DNA of 64,000 bases from an uncultured Modestobacter sp. (GTDB taxonomy: Bacteria > Actinomycetota > Actinomycetes > Mycobacteriales > Geodermatophilaceae), in assembly GCF_947486615.1 (NCBI RefSeq), contig NZ_CANKUD010000002.1, positions 310,001 through 374,000 on the forward strand, written 5' to 3'. This document shows, one piece after another, positions 45,246-58,343 of this stretch (within the stretch, counting starts at the first letter, position 1; every line of letters starts with the position of its first letter). The position numbers and the translations under genes are program-made. The notes below the pieces were generated by a model. The model did no database searches. It saw only the letters and a program-made list of their open reading frames with translations, and was not told the origin of the DNA.

Positions 45246-46178
45246 ATGACCTCAGCACTGCCTCCGTCGGCCCCACCGACCACGGCCGAGCAGCCCCCGG
45301 GCTCCTGGCCGCCACCGCCGCCCACCCCGGGGCCGGCATCCCGCCCACAGCTGCGGCGCAGCCGATCCGACAAGGTGATCGGCGGCGTGGCCGGCGGCCT
45401 CGCCGAGTACACCGGCATCGACGCCCTGCTCTGGCGGGTCGGGGCGATCGCCCTCACCCTCGCCGGCGGCAGCGGCATCATCATCTACCTGCTGCTGTGG
45501 CTGCTCATGCCGTCCGCCCCCGCCGCGCAGCCGGGAAACCCAGCCACCCGGAGGCCGTCCGGCCCGCGGTCGCCGGTGCCCGGGATCACGGTCGCCGCCC
45601 TGCTGATCGTGCTCGGGCTCGGCGTCCTGGTCACCCAGTTCACCGACCTGGACCTGGGCCCCCGCGGTTTCCTGGGCAGCGCGCTGCTGGTCGTCGGCGT
45701 CGGGCTGGTGGTCGGTGCGCTCACCGGTGTCGGCCGCGGCGCCAAGGGCGGGCTGATCACCCTCGGCCTGCTGCTGTCCGCGGCGCTGCTGATGGTCTCC
45801 ACGGTGCAGCTGCCCAACGGGGAGGTGGGCGACCGGACGTACCGGCCGACCACGGCCGCCGGCGTGCAGTCGGTCTACGAGCACGGTGCCGGTGACTTCA
45901 CCCTCGACCTCACCGGAGTGGACCTGGCCGACTCCACCCGGACGATCACCACCGAGATCGACGCGGGCCTGGGCGACATCGACGTGCTGGTGCCCTACGC
46001 CGCCGACGTCCGGGTGAGCGTGGACAACGGCATCGGGGAGGTCCGGCTGTTCGGCGACGTCGTCGCCGAGGGCTTCTTCCCCGGCAGCGGCTCCGCCGCC
46101 TGGAGCGGCGACGACGACCCGGAGATCGTGCTCACGATCTCCTCCGGACTGGGCGACGTGGAGGTGTCCCGTGGCTGA
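45246..46178 (+). CDS. PspC domain protein with LiaF-like C-terminus
   Basis: 310 residues. A Pro-rich start, a PspC domain (about 40-95; KVIGGVAGGLAEYTGID), three more helices (about 118-205), and an extracytoplasmic beta-rich C-terminus (about 235-310) with repeating G-[IL]-G-[DE]-[IV] turns (AGLGDIDVLVPY, NGIGEVRLFG, SGLGDVEVSRG), as in the LiaF/YvqF toast-rack domain. LiaF proteins restrain their kinase until envelope damage, which fits the divergent PspC kinase gene. Confidence 0.85.
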   Translation: MTSALPPSAPPTTAEQPPGSWPPPPPTPGPASRPQLRRSRSDKVIGGVAGGLAEYTGIDALLWRVGAIALTLAGGSGIIIYLLLWLLMPSAPAAQPGNPATRRPSGPRSPVPGITVAALLIVLGLGVLVTQFTDLDLGPRGFLGSALLVVGVGLVVGALTGVGRGAKGGLITLGLLLSAALLMVSTVQLPNGEVGDRTYRPTTAAGVQSVYEHGAGDFTLDLTGVDLADSTRTITTEIDAGLGDIDVLVPYAADVRVSVDNGIGEVRLFGDVVAEGFFPGSGSAAWSGDDDPEIVLTISSGLGDVEVSRG

Positions 46179-46437
46179 GCACGATCCCTACGGCCGGCAG
46201 CAGACCGAGGTGTTCCCCGACGGGCTGCCCGCCGGTGACGACCCGGCGGCGCGCCGCGACGTCGACTCGCTGTCACTCGTCGCCGGCATCCTGTTCATCG
46301 GGCTGGCCGTCCTGCTGATGACCGGGGTGACCCTGCCGCTGGACTGGTTCAGCCACGGGTTCTCGTGGGTTCTGCTGATCGGTGCCGGTCTGGCGCTGCT
46401 GGTCAACGAGCTCCGCAAGGCCCGCCGCCGGCACTGA
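46171..46437 (+). CDS. Small two-helix membrane protein
   Basis: 88 residues with a hydrophilic start and two hydrophobic helices (about 33-50 and 58-78), ending in KARRRH. Its GTG lies within the last codons of the PspC gene (8-nt overlap), so it is co-translated with it. It resembles small PspC-associated proteins but I cannot name a family. Confidence 0.75.
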   Translation: MAEHDPYGRQQTEVFPDGLPAGDDPAARRDVDSLSLVAGILFIGLAVLLMTGVTLPLDWFSHGFSWVLLIGAGLALLVNELRKARRRH

Positions 46438-46492
46438 GCCACCGCCGAGGACCGGTGGCGGGCGGGGTCACCCGGCACCGAGCCGAGGCACT

Positions 46493-46532
46493 GACGAGGG
46501 CCCGGGGAGCGACCGCTCCCCGGGCCCTCGTC
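46493..46532. terminator. Bidirectional terminator hairpin
   Basis: Perfect 17-bp stem GACGAGGGCCCGGGGAG with loop CGACCG between convergent genes. The 3' arm includes the stop codon of the CaCA gene. Confidence 0.75.
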
Positions 46533-47556
46533 ATCGGCTGATCACCGCCAGGCCGACGGTCGCGGCGTAGATGACCGGGATGAGCAGCCCCTCGAAGCCG
46601 ATCCCCTTGCGGTCGCGCATCACCAGCCCGGCGGTGAGCACCGCGATCAGCAGCATGGTGCCGCCGAGCAGCACGAGGCTGGTCGAGCCGGCGGCCCGGT
46701 ACAGGGAGCCGTCCAGGTAGCCCAGGTCGGCGACGGCGATCATCAGCATGTCGAAGACGTTGCCCCCGACGATGTTGCCGACCCCGAGGGTGAGCTGCCC
46801 CATCCGCACCGCGGTGACCAGCACGACCAGCTCGGGCAGCGAGCTCACCGCCGTGGTGAGCGTGAACCCGATGACGCCGCCCTCCATGCCGGTGCCGGCG
46901 GCGACACCGAGACCGGCCTGCCCCACGACCCAGCCGGCGACCCCGACGACCAGTCCCAGCACCGCCAGGGTGGCCCACAGCCGGCGGGTGGACCGGTCGG
47001 AGCCGTTCTCCTCGTCCGGGTGGTCGCCCTCCGTCGCCGAGGTGTGGGTGGGCACCCACATCGGGTGGTCGTGCATCCGGCGCAGCAACCGCAGACCGTA
47101 GGCGTAGAGCAGCGGGATGAGCAGGGTGACCGGGTGGATCCAGCCCAGCGTCAGCTGCGGCGTCGCGTAGGCGATCACCGGCAGCGACAGCATGGCCATG
47201 AGGATCACCGACTGCATGACGTTCTCCAGCGACGCCGCCGCGTGCTCGAGGTTGGCCCGGCGGTACACCAGGTCGGCGACGGCCAGCCAGACCGTCTGCA
47301 GCGCGATGCCCCCGACCGGGTTCGCCAGCGCGAAGCCGGCGTCGCCCTCGAGGGCGCCGGTGAGGACGGTGACGTTGCCGGGCAGCGAGGTGACTGCACC
47401 CAGCAGCAGTGCGCCGCCGATGGCGTCACCGAGCCCGGTCCGGTCGGCGAGCTCGTCGGCCGCCCTGGTCAGCCGGATGCCGACGAACACGATGACCACG
47501 GCCATCGCGACCAGGGCGATCGCGCTCGGGACGAGTGGCCACGTTCCGCTGGTCAC
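46531..47556 (-). CDS. CaCA family sodium/calcium (cation/proton) exchanger
   Basis: 341 residues with two homologous halves of about five helices. The alpha repeats carry GAVTSLPGN (about 55-63) and AVSSLPELVV with GNIVGGNVFDML (about 225-250). A hydrophilic acidic loop (about 170-190) joins the halves. Ion specificity cannot be read from sequence. The GTG start has GGAGG 7 nt upstream. Confidence 0.88.
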   Translation of the reverse strand: MTSGTWPLVPSAIALVAMAVVIVFVGIRLTRAADELADRTGLGDAIGGALLLGAVTSLPGNVTVLTGALEGDAGFALANPVGGIALQTVWLAVADLVYRRANLEHAAASLENVMQSVILMAMLSLPVIAYATPQLTLGWIHPVTLLIPLLYAYGLRLLRRMHDHPMWVPTHTSATEGDHPDEENGSDRSTRRLWATLAVLGLVVGVAGWVVGQAGLGVAAGTGMEGGVIGFTLTTAVSSLPELVVLVTAVRMGQLTLGVGNIVGGNVFDMLMIAVADLGYLDGSLYRAAGSTSLVLLGGTMLLIAVLTAGLVMRDRKGIGFEGLLIPVIYAATVGLAVISR

Positions 47557-47634
47557 TCGCGGACCTCCTGGGGACGACGGTCAGGACCGCCGACCAACCA
47601 ACCACAGCCGGCGGTCACCCGCCCGTCGTGCTGG

Positions 47635-47695
47635 AACGGCCCCGTCGCAGGGGCCCGCGCCGAGCGTGCGAGGTGCGGGGGGCGATGGGGTCCTT
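47635..47695 (-). terminator. Intergenic hairpin element, copy 6 (after guaA)
   Basis: After the guaA TGA: GTTGAAGGACCCCATCGC, a centre with GCACCTCGCACGCTCGGCGC, then GGGCCCCTGCGACGGGGCCG. The outer stem pairs CATCGC with GCGACG, allowing one G-U type pair. Confidence 0.7.
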
Positions 47696-47698
47696 CAA

Positions 47699-49283
<1,585 letters not shown>

Positions 49284-49291
49284 CGAGGTGC

Positions 49292-50464
49292 TCAGCCCAC
49301 CAGGTGGCCGGGGCCGGCCGTGCTCGCGCCGCCGCCACCGCCGAGGACCAGGTCGACCCGCTGGAACTCCTTGAGGTCCCGGTAGCCGGTCTTGGCCATC
49401 GTGCGGCGCAGCGCACCGAAGAGGTTGGTCCGACCGTCCGAGGCCTCGGCCGGGCCGAACAGCACCTGGTCCAGCGTGCCGCGGGGGGCGGCCGGGGCCG
49501 ACGTCCCACCGCGGGGCAGCCGCGGGTGCGCGGCCACGGAGTCCCACCAGACACCGCCGCCCGGGGCCTCCTCGGCCACCCGCAGCGGCTCACCCAGCTG
49601 GACGGCGTCCGCGCCGCAGGCCAGGGCCCGGGCGATGGCGCCGCTGGTCTCGATCCGGCCGTTGGCGATGACGTGCACGTAGCGACCACCGGTCTCGTCC
49701 AGGTAGTCACGGCGGGCCGCGGCGGCGTCGGCGATGGCGCTGGCCAGCGGCACCCGGATGCCCATCACGGCGTCCGCGGTCGACCAGCTGTCGGCACCGA
49801 CGCCGACGATGACGCCGGCCGCGCCGGTGCGCATCAGGTGCAGCGCGGTCTGGTAGTCCGCCGCCCCACCGACGATCACCGGGACGTCGAGGTCGGCGAT
49901 GAACTCCTTGAGGTTCAGCGCCTCCCCGGCGGTGGTGACGTGCTCGGCGGAGACGATCGTCCCCTGGATGACCAGCAGGTCCGCACCCGCCGACAGCACC
50001 GTGGGGGCGAGCCCGACGGTGTGCTGCGGGGAGACCCGGACCGCCGAGGTGACCCCGGCGTCGCGCATCTCCTTGACCCGGGCGCTGATCAGGTCGGGCT
50101 TCACCGGCTCGGCGTAGACCTCCTGCAGCAGCGCGGTCGGCGGCCCGGCGTCGGGGCCGGCGGCCTCACGCAGCCGGCGCAGCACGTCGGTCGGGTCGTC
50201 GTACCGGGTCCACAGGCCCTCGGCGTTCAGCACGCCCAGGCCGCCGGCCTGGCCGACCGCGACCGCGGTGGCCGGGCTGACCACCGCGTCGCTGGGGCTG
50301 GTCACCAGCGGGATGTCGAACCGGAAGGCGTCGATCTGCCAGGCGGTGGAGACGTCGTCGTGGTCGCGGGTGCGCCGCGAGGGGACGATCGACACCTCGT
50401 CCAGGTCGTAGCCCCGGCGGGCGAAGCGGTTCAGGCCGATCTCGACGTTGTCGCGTACGGGCAT
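49292..50464 (-). CDS. guaB3: GuaB3 family IMP dehydrogenase-related protein
   Basis: 390 residues of the IMPDH barrel without CBS domains, the actinobacterial GuaB3 type that always follows guaB. It shows [29 protein letters not shown] start residues (the first 12 conserved), a barrel with [20 protein letters not shown] and a flap region. Activity in actinobacteria is unproven; cyanobacterial GuaB3 was reported as GMP reductase. It starts 3 nt after guaB ends. Confidence 0.9.
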   Translation of the reverse strand: MPVRDNVEIGLNRFARRGYDLDEVSIVPSRRTRDHDDVSTAWQIDAFRFDIPLVTSPSDAVVSPATAVAVGQAGGLGVLNAEGLWTRYDDPTDVLRRLREAAGPDAGPPTALLQEVYAEPVKPDLISARVKEMRDAGVTSAVRVSPQHTVGLAPTVLSAGADLLVIQGTIVSAEHVTTAGEALNLKEFIADLDVPVIVGGAADYQTALHLMRTGAAGVIVGVGADSWSTADAVMGIRVPLASAIADAAAARRDYLDETGGRYVHVIANGRIETSGAIARALACGADAVQLGEPLRVAEEAPGGGVWWDSVAAHPRLPRGGTSAPAAPRGTLDQVLFGPAEASDGRTNLFGALRRTMAKTGYRDLKEFQRVDLVLGGGGGASTAGPGHLVG

Positions 50465-50467
50465 GGG

Positions 50468-52048
<1,581 letters not shown>

Positions 52049-52050
52049 TC

Positions 52051-52092
52051 ATGTTAGGCGGCCCCCATGCGGGCCCTCCGCCCCGTTACGGT
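52051..52092. promoter_or_regulatory. Divergent promoters of guaB and DUF5319 gene
   Basis: TAACAT on the minus strand (52056-52051) gives a guaB leader of about 55 nt. TACGGT on the plus strand (52087-52092) faces the DUF5319 gene with a leader of about 90 nt containing small hairpins but no motif that I can name. Confidence 0.4.
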
Positions 52093-52190
52093 TGTCCGGC
52101 GGCCGGGGCAGCCCGGCCACCTGCTGGCTGACCAGCAACGCCACAGCCAGCACGCCGCAGCAGGCCGGTGCACACCGGCGAGGAGGACAC

Positions 52191-52619
52191 GTGGACGCGT
52201 GGGACGAGTTCGGCGCGCAGCCGGACCGCGACCCGGACTTCGGGGGCGATCTCGGCTCGGGCGACCACTCCGGACAGCCGCCGCTGACCATGGAGGAACG
52301 GGCCGGGGTGCTCGACGACCTGGCCGAGCTGGAGGTGTTCCGCACCCTGCTGGAGCCCACCGGCGTCAAGGGCATCGTCGTGGACTGCCCGGACTGCCAG
52401 GAGGAGCACCACGTCGACTGGGCGCTGATGCAGGCCAACCTGCGCCAGCTGCTCGACGAGGGGCAGACCGGCCGGCACGAGCCGCCGTTCGACCCCGACC
52501 CCGACGACTACGTCAGCTGGGACTACGCCAGCGGCTACGCCGACGGGGTGGCCGCGCTGGCCGAGCGCGAGGAGCCCACCGGCCGCCACGGCGCCGGCCG
52601 GCACGCCCGCGAGGAGTAG
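52191..52619 (+). CDS. DUF5319 family protein
   Basis: 142 residues, acidic, soluble, with VDCPDCQEEHHVDWALMQ in the middle (a CxxC followed by HH) and YVSWDYASGYADG near the end, as in the actinobacterial DUF5319 family next to guaB (Rv3412). Function unknown; the paired Cys/His could bind zinc. GTG 52191 has GAGGAGG 4 nt upstream. Confidence 0.85.
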   Translation: MDAWDEFGAQPDRDPDFGGDLGSGDHSGQPPLTMEERAGVLDDLAELEVFRTLLEPTGVKGIVVDCPDCQEEHHVDWALMQANLRQLLDEGQTGRHEPPFDPDPDDYVSWDYASGYADGVAALAEREEPTGRHGAGRHAREE

Positions 52620-52725
52620 GGACGCCTCGCCCCCGCACCTCGCAGGCTCAGCCCGGGTCCTGTGAGGGGCCGGGACGACGGCAGCGCGGCGACCGGTTGC
52701 GGTCACCGCGCTGCTGGTCGCTCTG

Positions 52726-52785
52726 CGGCCCCGTCGCAGGGGCCCGCCCCGAGCTCGCGAAGGGTGGGGGGCGACGGGGTCCTTT
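52726..52785 (-). terminator. Intergenic hairpin element, copy 7 (after bldM-like gene)
   Basis: After the TGA of the regulator gene: GAAAGGACCCCGTCGCCC, a centre CACCCTTCGCGAGCTCGGGG, then GGGCCCCTGCGACGGGGCCG. This is the most regular copy; GTCGC pairs with GCGAC. It also ends the convergent DUF5319 gene. Confidence 0.7.
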
Positions 52786-52786
52786 C

Positions 52787-53545
52787 TCAGTGCATCATGC
52801 CGCGGCGGAAGCCGGTGGCGACCGCCTCGGCGCGGTCCTTGGCGCCGAGCTTGCGGAACAGCCGCCGGGCGTGGGTCTTGATGGTGTCCTCGGACAGGTA
52901 GAGCTCGCGGCCGATCTGGGCGTTGCTCTTGCCCTGGCTCATCCCGGTGAGCACCTGCATCTCCCGCGCGGACAGCGCGACGTGCGGCGTCTCGGGCACC
53001 GTCGAGCGGACCGTGGTGGGGGCCAGCCCGGCGAGCGGGCTGGCGCCGCCCCACGGCGAGCCCGCGGGGGCACCGGCGAGGGCGACGGCGTGCTGCGGAC
53101 TGCGCGGCGCGGGGGCCAGCTGCGGCGCCGGGCGGCTCCCGTCCGGGCGCATCCCGGTGCGGGAGAGCCCCAGGCCGAGCTCGATCGGGCTGGCGTCCCA
53201 GCGCAGGTAACCGCGGGCGCCGAAGGCCACCGCGGCCCGGACCGTCTCGGCGTCGTCCGGGGCACCGAGCATCAGCACCGGGAGCGAGGGGTGCGACCGG
53301 AGGACCTGGGTGGCCACCGACAGCCCGCTGTCGGTGGCCCGCTGGGTGCCCACGAGCAGGACGTCGGGGAGCCGGTTCTCCAGCCGGGCCATCAGCGACG
53401 CGGGGTCCCCGACCGCCTCGACCCGACCGACGAAGGGCAGGGCGAGCAGTCGCCCGGCGACGTCGTCGCGGACCCGGCGCCGCTCGTCGAACACCCAGAC
53501 CACGGCCCCACTGGTGCCGTTGCCGCGCATCCTGTCCTCGATCAC
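52787..53545 (-). CDS. BldM-like orphan regulator with degenerate receiver domain
   Basis: 252 residues. The C-terminal LuxR DNA-binding domain (LSAREMQVLTGMSQGKSNAQIG, SEDTIKTHARRLFRKLGAKDRAEAVATGF; parts of each shown) is that of BldM, a developmental regulator in Streptomyces, and the whiB neighbour matches bldM-whiD there. The receiver has lost its key residues: PDVLLVGT has Gly where phospho-Asp is expected, and GYLRWDAS has Trp for the Lys. It should work without phosphorylation. A Pro/Ala-rich linker (about 135-180) separates the domains. GTG 53545 has GGGAG close upstream. Confidence 0.85.
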   Translation of the reverse strand: MIEDRMRGNGTSGAVVWVFDERRRVRDDVAGRLLALPFVGRVEAVGDPASLMARLENRLPDVLLVGTQRATDSGLSVATQVLRSHPSLPVLMLGAPDDAETVRAAVAFGARGYLRWDASPIELGLGLSRTGMRPDGSRPAPQLAPAPRSPQHAVALAGAPAGSPWGGASPLAGLAPTTVRSTVPETPHVALSAREMQVLTGMSQGKSNAQIGRELYLSEDTIKTHARRLFRKLGAKDRAEAVATGFRRGMMH

Positions 53546-53933
53546 CGCTGCTCCCGTCTGCGCCGGCGGGGCCGGCGACCTGCCGCCCGGGCACGGCCCG
53601 GGCGGGTGCCGGAGCGAGGTGAGCCCCCGCTCCTGGGGTGCCGCACCCCCGGTGTCCCCGGATGGGTGGCGGGTGTCCCCCACCCCGGTGGTCGGCACTC
53701 CCTGTCACCACCTTGATCCGCACGGTGGTGCGGCGACAGGCACCGTCACTCCCGCGGGTGAGTGACGCAGGACGCCCGCTGTGCCGCGTCGGCGGGCCAG
53801 GACCCGGCGAAGCACACCTCGGCCGATCTCGCAGAACGAGCGCGAGCGCGAGTGTTTGCGGCTGCTCGGCAGCGGGCATCGGCCCGGAAGTGACCGGGCA
53901 GACCCCCCGGTGCACCCGAGCCGAGGAGGTCCA
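53546..53933. promoter_or_regulatory. Divergent regulatory region bldM-like / whiB
   Basis: About 390 bp. It holds an inverted repeat GTCACTC-N8-GAGTGAC (53745-53766) and, just before it, a larger imperfect inverted repeat with CCTGTC and GACAGG ends (about 53701-53740). Such TCAC/GTGA palindromes are typical operator shapes for LuxR-type and BldM-type regulators. No clear -10 box close to either gene could be assigned. Confidence 0.4.
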
Positions 53934-54233
53934 ATGGCTGACATCCGCCGACTGCCCACCCCTGTCGCCGAGGTCTGGGACTGGCAGTTGCACGGTTCCT
54001 GCCGGGGCGAGAGCACGTCGCTCTTCTTCCACCCTGACGGCGAGCGCGGCCCGGCCCGGGCGCGGCGCCAGGCCGCCGCCAAGGCCGTCTGCGGCACCTG
54101 CCCGGTCGTCCAGTCCTGCCTGGAGCACGCACTGTCGGTGCGTGAGCCCTACGGGGTCTGGGGCGGCATGAGCGAGGAGGAGCGGGCACGGCTCATCGCC
54201 GCCGAGCCCGCGGCCATCGCAGCCGGGGTCTGA
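53934..54233 (+). CDS. WhiB-family iron-sulfur transcription regulator (WhiD/WhiB3-like)
   Basis: 99 residues with the four Cys ligands of the [4Fe-4S] cluster at 23, 53, 56 and 62 (HGSC, AVCGTCPVVQSC), the GVWGGMSEEER turn (about 77-87) and a basic/Ala-rich end. Wbl proteins bind the sigma factor SigA and sense NO or redox state. Neighbours bldM-like and groEL match WhiB3/WhiD loci. GAGGAGG lies 4 nt before the ATG. Confidence 0.95.
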   Translation: MADIRRLPTPVAEVWDWQLHGSCRGESTSLFFHPDGERGPARARRQAAAKAVCGTCPVVQSCLEHALSVREPYGVWGGMSEEERARLIAAEPAAIAAGV

Positions 54234-54267
54234 TCGTCCGGCCGGGAGGACCTCACCCGCCGACCAG

Positions 54268-54318
54268 CACGTGCGAGAGGGCCGGCCCGACGTCGTCGGG
54301 CCGGCCCTCTCGCACGTG
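54268..54318. terminator. Bidirectional terminator, perfect 25-bp palindrome
   Basis: Arms 54268-54292 and 54294-54318, starting CACGTGCGAGAGGGCCGG, are perfectly complementary. It lies between the convergent whiB and GGDEF genes. Confidence 0.8.
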
Positions 54319-54319
54319 T

Positions 54320-55930
54320 TCACCCCAGGTCGCTGACCACCCGGTCCCGGCCGCGGGTCTTCGCGCCGTACAGGTGCTCGTCGGCCCGGCCGAGCAGCGC
54401 CGCCGGCGTCGACGGCCCCAGCGTGCCGGCCACCCCGATGCTGGTCGTCACCTCCAGGCCGTCGGCCAGCTCCGTCCACGGGTGGCCCGACACTGCCCGG
54501 CGCAGGTCCTCCAGCCGCCGGACGGCGGCGGCCAGGTCCCCGCCGACGAGGACCAGCAGGAACTCCTCCCCGCCCATCCGAGCGGCGAACGTGCCCGGGT
54601 GGGCGACCCCGGCGGCCGACGCCGTCGCCTCCAGCAGCGCCGCGACCGCACGCAGCACCTGGTCGCCCACGTCGTGGGACCAGCGGTCGTTGACCTGCTT
54701 GAAGTGGTCCAGGTCCAGCAGGGCCACCGCGACGCCGACTCCCTCCGCGGCCGCACGGTCCAGCAGCCGGGGGAACTCGTCGTCCACGTGGCGCCGGTTG
54801 TAGAGGCCGGTGAGCGGGTCCCGCAGCGAGAGCTCCCGGTACCGCCGGCTCTGCCGTCGCGCCTCCGTCGTCTCGTGCATCGCCTGCAGGGCCCGCGCCC
54901 GGGCGTCCCGCTGGGCCGACTGCAGGTCCAGGGCCTCCTGGCAGTACGTCTTGTGCTCGGCGAAGGCCGCCCGGTAGTCCCCCGCAGCGGCATGCAGCTC
55001 GGCCTGCTCCCGCCGGGCGCGCACCCGGATCGAGGTCAGCCCGTGCCGGTCGCACCGCCGCACGCACTCGTCGAGGGTCTGCTGGGCCGCCGCCACGCTG
55101 CCGCGCCGGCGCTGGACCTCGGCCAGTGTGAGCAGGAAGTCGGCACCGGCGTCGCCGTCCGGCGAGGCGTCCAGCGCCTCCCGGGCCGTCCCCGGTGCCA
55201 GCGCGGCCTCTGCCTCGGCCAGCCGGCCCAGCCCGATGAGGGCGCGGGCGATGGTGTCCAGCCGGCCGACGTGCAGCGGGACCGCGTGGGCTGCGGCGAG
55301 GGTCTGCAGGCGGGTGCTGAGCTCCAACGCGGCGTCGTACCGGCCGGTGACCGTCTCGACGTAGGCGTGGTTGTTCAGCACCAGCAGCTGGCGGTCGACG
55401 TCGCCCAGCTCCTGGGCCAGCAGCAGCACCTCGGTGTACCGCTCCCGCGCCCCCTGGTCACCCTGCAGGCCGAGGCAGTCGGCCAGCCGGGCCAGGTGGT
55501 CGATGCGCTGCGCCGGGGGCCCGTCGGCGTCCAGCAGGTCGACGGCCAGGACCGCGTGCTCCAGCGCGAGCGACAGGTCGCCGAGCTCCTGCAGGACGGC
55601 GGCCAGCAGGAAGTGGCTGCGGGACAGCAGGTGGCGGGCACCGTGCTCGGTGGCCCAGCGCTGCACCTCCTGGGCGGTCCGGCCGGCGCCGGCGACATCG
55701 CCACGACGGCGCGCCAGGTCGGCCTGGACCAGCCGGGCGCGCAGCTCCAGCGTCGCGTCGCCGAGCCCACGGGCGGCCTCGGCCGCCTGCTCGGCCTGCG
55801 TGGCGGTGTCCGGGCGGTCGAACCGGGACAGCGTCTCGAGCTGGTCGAGCACGGCGGCGAGCTCCGCGCGGCCGCCCGGCTCCGGAGACACCTCCGGCCG
55901 GGCAGCTCTCTCCACCTCCACGTCGCGCAC
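54320..55930 (-). CDS. Soluble diguanylate cyclase with TPR-like N-terminus
   Basis: 536 residues. Residues about 20-340 are helical repeats of TPR type (alternating Ala/Leu-rich helices, e.g. LGDLSLALEHAVLAVDLLD), with no membrane helix. The GGDEF domain (about 370-530) has RDPLTGLYNRR, LLDLDHFKQVND and active-site GGEEF; an RxxD inhibitory site is not present at the usual place. Likely makes c-di-GMP in response to a protein or peptide bound by the TPRs. GTG 55930 or 55921 may be the start. It lies next to whiB and bldM-like genes, which are c-di-GMP/BldD targets in Streptomyces. Confidence 0.87.
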   Translation of the reverse strand: MRDVEVERAARPEVSPEPGGRAELAAVLDQLETLSRFDRPDTATQAEQAAEAARGLGDATLELRARLVQADLARRRGDVAGAGRTAQEVQRWATEHGARHLLSRSHFLLAAVLQELGDLSLALEHAVLAVDLLDADGPPAQRIDHLARLADCLGLQGDQGARERYTEVLLLAQELGDVDRQLLVLNNHAYVETVTGRYDAALELSTRLQTLAAAHAVPLHVGRLDTIARALIGLGRLAEAEAALAPGTAREALDASPDGDAGADFLLTLAEVQRRRGSVAAAQQTLDECVRRCDRHGLTSIRVRARREQAELHAAAGDYRAAFAEHKTYCQEALDLQSAQRDARARALQAMHETTEARRQSRRYRELSLRDPLTGLYNRRHVDDEFPRLLDRAAAEGVGVAVALLDLDHFKQVNDRWSHDVGDQVLRAVAALLEATASAAGVAHPGTFAARMGGEEFLLVLVGGDLAAAVRRLEDLRRAVSGHPWTELADGLEVTTSIGVAGTLGPSTPAALLGRADEHLYGAKTRGRDRVVSDLG

Positions 55931-56005
55931 ACCCCCGCATCGACAACGCGCAGATGATCTTGAGCCGGCGCCGAGCGACCTGCCCCGTACGGGTGGCCCC
56001 ACGAA

Positions 56006-56047
56006 CGGGTCCGCCCCCGTCACCGGGAGGTGACGGGGGCGGACCCG
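56006..56047 (-). terminator. Terminator hairpin after groEL
   Basis: Perfect 19-bp stem CGGGTCCGCCCCCGTCACC (56006-56024) with 56029-56047, starting 45 nt after the groEL stop. Confidence 0.75.
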
Positions 56048-56091
56048 CGACTGCTCAGCGCCTCGCTGCCCGAGGGCGGCGAGGCCCTCCG

Positions 56092-57744
<1,653 letters not shown>

Positions 57745-57779
57745 TCAGGTGGTGCGGAGGAAGAACGGGGGCAGACGAC

Positions 57780-57822
57780 GACCGCCCCGGGACCCGGTGG
57801 TTCGGGTCGCCGGGGCGGTGTC
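57780..57822 (-). terminator. Hairpin between groES and groEL
   Basis: Inverted repeat with ACCGCCCCGG and complement plus an inner ACCCG/CGGGT stem. It may partly stop or process the transcript so that groES and groEL levels differ. Confidence 0.55.
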
Positions 57823-57847
57823 GTGCTGGTCTAGCGGAGAGCTGAGG

Positions 57848-58156
57848 TCACTTCTCCACGACGGCGAGCAGGTCGCGCGCGGAGAGGACGAGGTAGTCCT
57901 CGCCGCCGTAGCGCACCTCGGTGCCGCCGTACTTCGAGTAGATGACCACGTCGCCGACGTTCACGTCGAGCGGGACCCGGTTGCCGTTGTCGTCGACGCG
58001 GCCGGGGCCGACAGCGATGACGGTGCCCTCCTGGGGCTTCTCCTTGGCGGTGTCCGGGATGACCAGACCGGAGGCCGTGGTGGTCTCGGCCTCGTTGGCC
58101 TGGACCACGACACGGTCCTCGAGCGGCTTGATGTTGACCTTGGTAGCGGTCGTCAC
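57848..58156 (-). CDS. groES: Co-chaperonin GroES
   Basis: 102-residue lid of the GroEL chamber. KPLEDRVVV (about residues 10-18), the mobile loop [12 protein letters not shown] and the roof and core strands to [15 protein letters not shown] are complete. GTG 58156 is the family start. It is first in the groES-groEL operon, preceded by a CIRCE operator, so it should be heat-induced through HrcA. Confidence 0.96.
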   Translation of the reverse strand: MTTATKVNIKPLEDRVVVQANEAETTTASGLVIPDTAKEKPQEGTVIAVGPGRVDDNGNRVPLDVNVGDVVIYSKYGGTEVRYGGEDYLVLSARDLLAVVEK

Positions 58157-58262
58157 GTCGTGACGCCCCCTTCGGTGTCGGACGGGTGTTCGGAGGTGGT
58201 GCAGATGCTGTGGCACGGGGGCTGTACCTGCCGTCGCGGGGGTCAGGCCCAGCCCGTGTCGA

Positions 58263-58297
58263 TTGGCACTCTACCCATGTGAGTGCCAGCCGCTCAA
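58263..58297 (-). promoter_or_regulatory. CIRCE operator overlapping the groES promoter
   Basis: TTGGCACTC-N9-GAGTGCCAG (58263-58289) matches CIRCE, the HrcA site. On the minus strand TTGAGC (58297-58292), an 18-bp spacer and TAGAGT (58273-58268) make a promoter whose -10 lies inside the operator arm, explaining repression. The leader to groES is about 105 nt. Confidence 0.85.
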
Positions 58298-58343
58298 CCG
58301 GGTCGCCTGCCCGGGTGACGGGCCGATGGGCGAGGCTGTCGCG

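Noticed and set aside
52100-52190. Riboswitch in the leader of the DUF5319 gene
   Set aside because: Several short inverted repeats (CCGGTG/CACCGG) are present but fit no known class and could arise by chance at this GC content.
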